NCBI GenBank assembly: GCA_019022495.1
Contig: JAFEKR010000008.1
Coordinates: 2,108,001 to 2,172,000 of the forward strand
DNA from: Epichloe hybrida
Taxonomy: Eukaryota > Ascomycota > Sordariomycetes > Hypocreales > Clavicipitaceae
Reading direction: 5' to 3'
DNA: 64,000 nt
Shown here: positions 58,306 through 64,000 of the stretch, one piece after another
Layout: every line of letters begins with the position of its first letter
Position numbering within the stretch: the first letter of the stretch is position 1
Notes under the pieces: generated by a model
The model's input: only the letters and a program-made list of their open reading frames with translations
What the model was told of the DNA's origin: nothing
Databases searched by the model: none
Made by a program: the position numbers and the translations under genes

Positions 58306-59787
58306 ATGTCGCAACTGAATTGGCGCCGACCGCGTGGTCGAGGGGGCTCGTTTCGCGGCAATCGCTTCCAGCGATCACCCGTGATGGACGAATCACCTTG
58401 GCCCCCTGTTGGCGAGCTCATCGAGACTATTTCCGAGGGCAGTATTCTTAAGCAGTATGAAGAGCCACGAAGTCGACCGGTAATTACTGGTACCAGGCTC
58501 ATTGCTTCGTATAACTGGCTGGACGAGGGTGCCAAGATCATCGTTCCAGGTAAGCATGTTAATTGTTGACGTTTCGTATATGACGATGCTCTGCTGAAAA
58601 AAACTCTAGGCAAGCCCCCCCTATGGGCTCCTCTCTCTGGACGCTGCCAGCTTCGGGAAGATGATGGGATATACTATCGCGACCGCAATGCTGCATCATA
58701 CCCTGCACACCCGCTCGAGCCTGCGATCGTCTCCGTCATGCAGATGCATCCTGCGCCGTGCCACGTCGACGTATTTGCATGCGGAAGCACATTGGGCAAT
58801 CTCCTCCGCTTTACGCGAGGCGACGATAAGCCCTTTCGAATGCTGGTCGAGGTTGTTGGGGAGACGGTTCATCTCATCCGGAGAGAGAACACCCCGAAGG
58901 AGCAGATTCTAGGGGTTAGAGGCTACGGCCACGCATTCCCAGAGGCTTATACCACCTGGGAGCCGGATGTCAAACGATCGCTTTCGCATCAGCGGATCTT
59001 AAAGTACCAGTTCGGTGGGCTTGACATGATGGTGCGCTTCGAGGGCGACGGCTACATCAAGTCGGGACCCAAGTCGGGACCCAAGTCGGGACCCAAGTCG
59101 GGACCAGCATCGGGACCAGCACCGCGGAAGACATCTGATGGGCCCGAAGTACTCGACCAACTTCAAGGGCTGCGTCTGAGGCAGGAACGGGACGAGGCAG
59201 GGACGAACACGCGCAACACGCGCAAAGAAGGCATCGTAGACGGGCTCCAAGTGGACAACGCTGGCGAGACTGTGCTGCAGGAGAGCATGTTCGAGTTGAA
59301 GACGCGCTCAGTCAAGCGGCAAGGCAGTGACGTCCTTGGGGAGCAACTGCCACGCTTGTGGGTAGCACAAATTTCCAAGTTCATTCTTGCGTACCATGAC
59401 AGGGGGTTGTTTGGTGACGTGAGTGTCCGGGACGTCAAAGAAGAAGTGCAGGAGTGGGAAGCGCAGAACAAGGACGCGCTGGGTCGTCTCGTCACTCTGC
59501 TCGACCGCATAATCGCCACAGCGCACTCGCGTCAGGACGACGAGCTCGAAATTGTTCGGCAAACCGGGGGCGCGCTAGAGATTCGCAGGCGTGCCTCTGA
59601 TGCAGGAACTGCCTTTTCCGAAACTGTGAGGCGAGATTGGGCCGAATGGCTCGATGGTGCAGGTGCGGTCGGGACTGTGGAAGGCAGTTGCTTAGAGAGG
59701 CAGTGCTCTGAGTCAGAGGGCAGTAGTGACGGGGAGCAGGACTTTACGGCCTGCGATGCAGAGTGTGCCTATTGTGGAAAGTGCTGA
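58306..59787 (+). CDS. Conserved ascomycete protein, often labelled GGPP synthetase
   Basis: Two exons (58306-58549 and 58610-59787) with a 60-bp GTAAGC...CTCTAG intron give 473 residues. The join restores an uninterrupted frame (VPGKPPLWAPLSG). Residues 2-22 are Arg/Gly-rich. The conserved core includes IASYNWLDE (about 66), FPEAYTTW (about 190) and KYQFGGLDMMVRFEGDGY (about 213), a pattern I associate with a filamentous-fungal family commonly labelled 'geranylgeranyl pyrophosphate synthetase'. No DDxxD prenyl-synthase motif is visible, so that label is doubtful. Residues 231-251 are KSGP repeats encoded by a 12-bp DNA repeat. Residues about 335-385 (SKFILAYHDRGLF...) are predicted helical. 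The C-terminus is Cys-rich (CDAECAYCGKC). It is divergent from the helicase gene. Function is unknown. Confidence 0.8.
59059..59118 (+). repeat. 12-bp coding repeat (KSGP/ASGP)
   Basis: About four to five in-frame copies of AAGTCGGGACCC encode KSGP, then diverge to ASGP. The period is a multiple of three, so copy-number change would keep the frame. Confidence 0.85.
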
Positions 59788-60203
59788 ATAATCACATCTT
59801 GTATTTCTGATTTCTTTGGACCACGCGTTCGCTCTCTCATCTCTCTCATCTCTCATCAGTTCTCGCCGCCCCTTCATTCTCGACTACCCAACCTGATAGC
59901 AAATATTCTACAGGTTCGCAAAGCAAACAAAGCCCGCCGAAATCCAAGCACAAAGCAAACAACCTGATGACGAGAGGAAAGAAATCCCCGCCACAGGGCC
60001 ACCGCGGCCCGATCCGAATCTCCGATATCCTCTCACTTTTCCCTCCCGCCGCCAGAGCCGACAACAAAGGGATTCCATCCACCCATCCACCCATCCACCC
60101 ATCCATCCATCCATCCCTCCGCCATCGCTCGATTCAAACGGACCGTCCACCCATGGCGCTGCGGAGCACAACGCCTATGTACATCTCCTTGAGTGTGTAG
60201 CAG
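59788..60203. other. 3' flank of the plus-strand gene with CCAT repeat
   Basis: Normal-GC sequence without a recognisable gene. At about 60075-60120 there is a (CCATCCAC/CCAT)n microsatellite whose translations give Pro/Ser/Ile or Met/Gly/Trp repeats in chance ORFs. CT-rich runs occur near 59830-59860. Confidence 0.6.
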
Positions 60204-60374
60204 CTTGTGGAGTCACCTTAGCTAGGGTCTGTATCCAATTAGATAGAAGTGGATTAGAGGTACATTCGCTTGTGTGTAAATAGGCTAATAATAAATGTAC
60301 TGCTAATTTTCCCTATCTCCTTAGACATAGTCTACCTTGTGGAGTCACCTTAACTAGGGTCTGTATCCAATTAG
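60204..60374. repeat. 39-bp direct repeats beside Copia-3
   Basis: Two 39-bp copies (60204-60242 and 60336-60374; both start CTTGTGGAGTCACC and end ATCCAATTAG) differ at one position and are spaced 132 bp apart. Copia-3 inserted exactly at the end of the second copy, duplicating ATTAG. They may be remnants of a short tandem array or of an older element. Confidence 0.75.
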
Positions 60375-60670
60375 TGTTGGTATCTATAGGATACCATTGA
60401 CCTACGCGTAGGGTTTTCGGGGTGGACTAAAGTGCATGTAATTATTATATATTCTAGTCTATTAAAGTAAGCAAAAGAGGGATTAAATAGAAGTAAAGAG
60501 GGTATGCTATTTATTATAGGAAAAGGGGCCTTAATTAAGGTTATTAGCAAAGAGGCTATATATGCTAACCCTAATCGTGGCGCGGTTAGGCCAGATATAT
60601 AGGTCCGCGATGTAACGCGCCTACCTAATTAGAGGCGCGTTCCCTTGTTAATATTATACTTATTCTAACA
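60375..60670 (-). repeat. Copia-3 LTR (left)
   Basis: This 296-bp LTR begins TGTTGGTATCTATAGG and ends TATTCTAACA, matching 4404-4700 and 18300-18596. Confidence 0.92.
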
Positions 60671-60919
60671 CTAGAAACTCTCTCTCTTTAATATAATTAT
60701 TAACGCATAATATTAACAAGAGAAGTGAATAGGAATTAAGGAATAAATAAGATTAAATAATTGCGAATAATATTATAAGAAAAAGGGCAAGGGGAAGGGG
60801 TATAATAAATAACAAAATCTAATCTATAAGCCTGTGTAAGGATAAGTAAGCCTAATTCTTAACACCTTTAATCTTATTAGATTAACATAAATGTTACAAT
60901 CGCGTAACTTACCCTTCTA

Positions 60920-63900
60920 TCCTAATAGTTGCCTTATTACTCATAATAAACCTCTTAAATGCCTTGTTTAGCAATGCCTTTGTAAATACATTAGTAAGGT
61001 TATTATTCCCATTAATCTATCTAATCTCGTAGATCTCTTGTTACTTGTATAATTAACAAAGGGCTATAATGTTAATTATAAGACGCTTCTCCTTTGTAGT
61101 ACTAAGCTTAATAAGGTATTTATATAAAGAGTATGAATTAGTATAGATAATAATAGGAATTGTAGGGAGGTTTAATTAATAGGTAATTAACCTAAGCGTT
61201 GTTAAGACTACGTAAGCTATATTAGCACTAGTAACTATGCTGTAGATCTTAGAGGCAAGCATACTTCTTATGACTCTCTTGCTCTTAGTAAAGCTATAGT
61301 GCATAATATTACCTTAGATTATAAAGGTGCTTTCCTTTTAGACTTTACTAGCTAGGATAAGTATATAGCCTAGCTAGGAAGTAAGGTCCTAGTTATTAGC
61401 AAATAATCCATTTATAAATGCAAAAAGCTTTGCCTTCTTAAGATTAAATAGTACAAACCTTAATCCTTAGCTTAGATTATTAATTTGCTATTAAATCTAT
61501 TAGTTTAGGCTTTTTATATCTTAAGGTAATAGCTCTTAGTGTTATATAGTAATAGAGAGGTTAAAGTAAGCTTTAGGTTAGTAGATCAAGGTAATGTACG
61601 CGCCTTAAGCTTATTATTCTATGTATGCCTATTTTAAATTAGTTAGCGGGATTAACTAAAGCTTTTTACTTTAGCCCTTTTGCCTTAGCGTAATTATATT
61701 ATTTTTAAGAGTAATAATGCTACTATTAAAGGTTAGTAGGTTCCTTATAAAAAGGATTTGCTTTAGTTTAGTAGTAAAAGAAGCAGCTTTTAATTAATCT
61801 TCCTTTTATTAAGAGAACTTACGGTTAGATAGTCTAATTATATTATTAGTCTGCATCCCTATACACACGAAGGTTAGGTTCTCCTTTATTATTATAAGTA
61901 AGCATAGGTTAAACGTAGAGGTTATTATCTAGAGTATTTCTCTATAGTAACAATAATACATTACCCACTAGTGGGTGCTAGCTTCTATAATACTATATAG
62001 AGGCTTAATTACTTGCATTATTATGCCTATAGGGTACAGGTAATGGATTTAGATAGGGATTCAGGCTAGGATTATATAACTAAGAAGCGTTCGTGCTTGC
62101 ACATAGGCCTATGTGATATTGTAAAGCTAGAGGATAAGGCCTAGTAATAATAACGCAGGTGCTATTATAAGGATTAATTACTAGCTAGCTTGCTAGATTA
62201 TTAGGGCCTATGTAAGGATTACTAGCTTCTCCTTATCACTATAACCTTAGATCACAAGCCTTAACTTCTTGTATAGATCTGTTATCTTGCCCTTTACCTT
62301 ATTAATAATATAGGAATTAAAAATTCAAACTCTACTATACTCTCTTTTATCATACTTAATAAATTTAAACACGCCTTATTTAATTAGAGAATTAATCTTA
62401 GCTTTAGTGGATAGCTTAAAGGGTTTGCTAGGGGTCTTAATAATTCCTTCCTTACGTAATTAGATTACAAGCTTAAGGTTAGAGCTTTCCTTAGCTAATA
62501 GAAAGATATTAGTCTTATCTTTTATTTAATCTATATAATTAACATTAGACATAATAATAGGGGGGTTCTTCTAAGGTCTTCTAGGTCCTTGCCTTAGGGG
62601 ATTAGTAGGAGGGGTAGTTATAAGCTATAGGGAGGCGTCTTAGTTATCTACGCCCTTAGGAAGTCTCTCTTTATTAGGATCTTTATAAAAAGGCCTAATA
62701 GATATTAATCTAAAGGCCTTAGGGCCTTAAGGGAGCTTAAGAGTATAGGTCTTGCCCTCTATAGCTAATAGCTTATAGGGGCCTGCCTATCCTTTGCCTT
62801 TACGTTACACACGTATAAGTAATCCTAGCGGGAGGTTAATGGTTATAGAGGTATTAGGACCGTTCCTTATAGCAAGGGCATTACTAACCTTTTGCTAGGT
62901 ATAAATACGCTTAACTTCCTTTATTACTAGTTAGATCGTAAGGGCTTGCTACGTGATATCTAGTAATAGAGGTAATTCCTTAACTATACGAGGATATGCG
63001 CTAAAAATAAGAACTATTAGCATAAGACTATTTAATCCTATGGTGTTATTTATAGCTTTAACTGCTATTTATAATACTACAGGCTCCGGCGTTATTAGGT
63101 ATTCCTATTAGATAATATTATAGGCTCTTTAGAGCGGCCTATAATATTGCTTAACCTTACTAATGCTATAGTAAGCCTTAATAGGGATATCTTTAATTTT
63201 AATTACTATTAATGACGTAAGCTACTTAAATTCCTTGCCTCTAAAGGTTATTCTAGTATCTATAATAATTAAATCTAGGGGGCCTAGATAGATGTCAATC
63301 TAGCAAAGACAGAGTGCTTCCTACATAGTCTTTACAAAGATATCTTTAATAAATCTAGCTATATTAAAGGATATAGCTATATTAATGACTTATAGAATAG
63401 GGCGATTACTATTAAGATATATAATGTTCACAATGATTTTGTAATTATAAGTATATTTATCCCAAAGAGTGAATTTAAACCGATATAGGCTATCCGCGTG
63501 TAATTAGCACTACTAGCAAACCTTAGTTAGTTTCTTAATAGCTTTAAACTTAACCTTATGCCCTAATTTACATAGCAAATCATAAAGACATTAAACTAAA
63601 GGGTATCTAAAGCGTTAATATAACTAGCGGAGCTTAATCTCTGTAAGATAACTCTAAGCAATACTTTTTTCTTTATTAAGAAGTATTTACACGTGCCCTT
63701 ATTTACGTATAATAGGAACCTTAATATTCCCTTACTATAGAACGTTCTCCAATATATGAAAATCAATCTTTAGGCAGGTTATATTATTAAGGTATAAGAG
63801 AAAGGAAGTGTTTATAAGGATTACCTAAAAGAGAATAATTCTAAATAAAGTTAGCACTTTAATTAATCTAAGTACCTTAATTAGCTCTCTAGGGCCGAAT

Positions 63901-64000
63901 TTAATCTTTATTTTCCTAGCATCTAACTTATTAAGCGTAATAGTTAGTATTATACTTTGCAAAGCTAAGAATTAAGGGTAGCCTACTAACGAACATCCCG
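60920..64000 (-). pseudogene. Copia-3 pol relic (RNase H, RT, integrase part)
   Basis: On the minus strand, RNase H lies at about 60940-61430 (KAL.NKAF.RF end and a KLFAFIN..FANN start). RT follows to about 62930 and the start of the integrase to the window edge. The site AGGGCTTGCTACGTGATATC at 62941-62960 is the uninterrupted version of the Gypsy-1 insertion site. The frames are broken by RIP. Confidence 0.75.

Larger units (their letters stand above)
60375..64000 (-). mobile_element. Copia-3: Copia-1 family element, truncated by window end
   Basis: The left LTR at 60375-60670 (296 bp) matches both Copia-1 LTRs. The presumed target copy ATTAG lies at 60370-60374; the other end is outside the window. 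The interior is collinear with Copia-1 4701-6974 followed directly by 14787-15850, so it lacks the Gypsy insertion. The orientation is minus. RIP stops are present. Confidence 0.92.

Noticed and set aside
59967..60200. Pro/Ser/His-rich ORF near the CCAT microsatellite
   Set aside because: It is a translation of a simple repeat downstream of the plus-strand gene.

Overview
The window looks like a chromosome segment from a filamentous ascomycete (Pezizomycotina, most likely a Sordariomycete). Short spliceosomal introns of 47-63 bp with CTAAC/GCTAAT-type branch sites are visible. About 85% of the window is extremely AT-rich repeat DNA in which almost every difference between repeat copies is C-to-T or G-to-A. 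Former Gln and Trp codons have become stops. This is the pattern of repeat-induced point mutation (RIP). The species cannot be named from the sequence alone.

Positions 1-50353 are a transposon graveyard that can be resolved into nested insertions, because many target-site duplications (TSDs) survive. From left to right: (a) a hAT transposase relic (about 3660-20738) is interrupted by a LINE tail (671-3124) and by Copia-1 (4404-18596, TSD ATTAC), which itself holds Gypsy-1 (6975-14786, TSD GGCTT). (b) A second hAT-like element (about 20739-37821) holds Copia-A (21207-35769, TSD AATAC), which holds Gypsy-2 (25496-33315, TSD TTAGT); it also holds a 328-bp miniature LTR element (36704-37031, TSD ATTAT). 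(c) A minus-strand Gypsy fragment (37825-45077) is split by Copia-B (37986-44537, TSD GTTAG). (d) A Mutator-like (MULE) relic, framed by perfect 34-bp inverted repeats (45132-50353), holds a PIF/Harbinger-type element (45935-48391, TSD TAA), which holds a hAT element (46084-48153, TSD TTCGTAAT).

Positions 50354-60203 are a normal-GC gene island with two divergently transcribed genes sharing a 596-bp intergenic region. On the minus strand (57709-50682) one very large spliced gene encodes an SF1 (UPF1/NFX1-type) helicase, an NFX1-like zinc-finger region, a coiled coil and three successive CbbX/CfxQ-type AAA+ ATPase domains. The combined exons add up to about 2,287 residues, but one 1-nt frame discrepancy lies between the second and third AAA+ units. 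On the plus strand (58306-59787) a two-exon gene encodes a 473-residue protein of an ascomycete family often labelled 'geranylgeranyl pyrophosphate synthetase', although no prenyl-synthase motif is visible.

From 60375 to the window end a third copy of the Copia-1 family begins in the same (minus) orientation and runs off the edge. It carries the empty version of the site into which Gypsy-1 jumped in Copia-1. No tRNA, rRNA or CRISPR locus was seen. The most notable biology is the helicase/AAA+ fusion gene sitting inside a RIP-inactivated repeat block, and the fully resolvable three- and four-level transposon nests around it.
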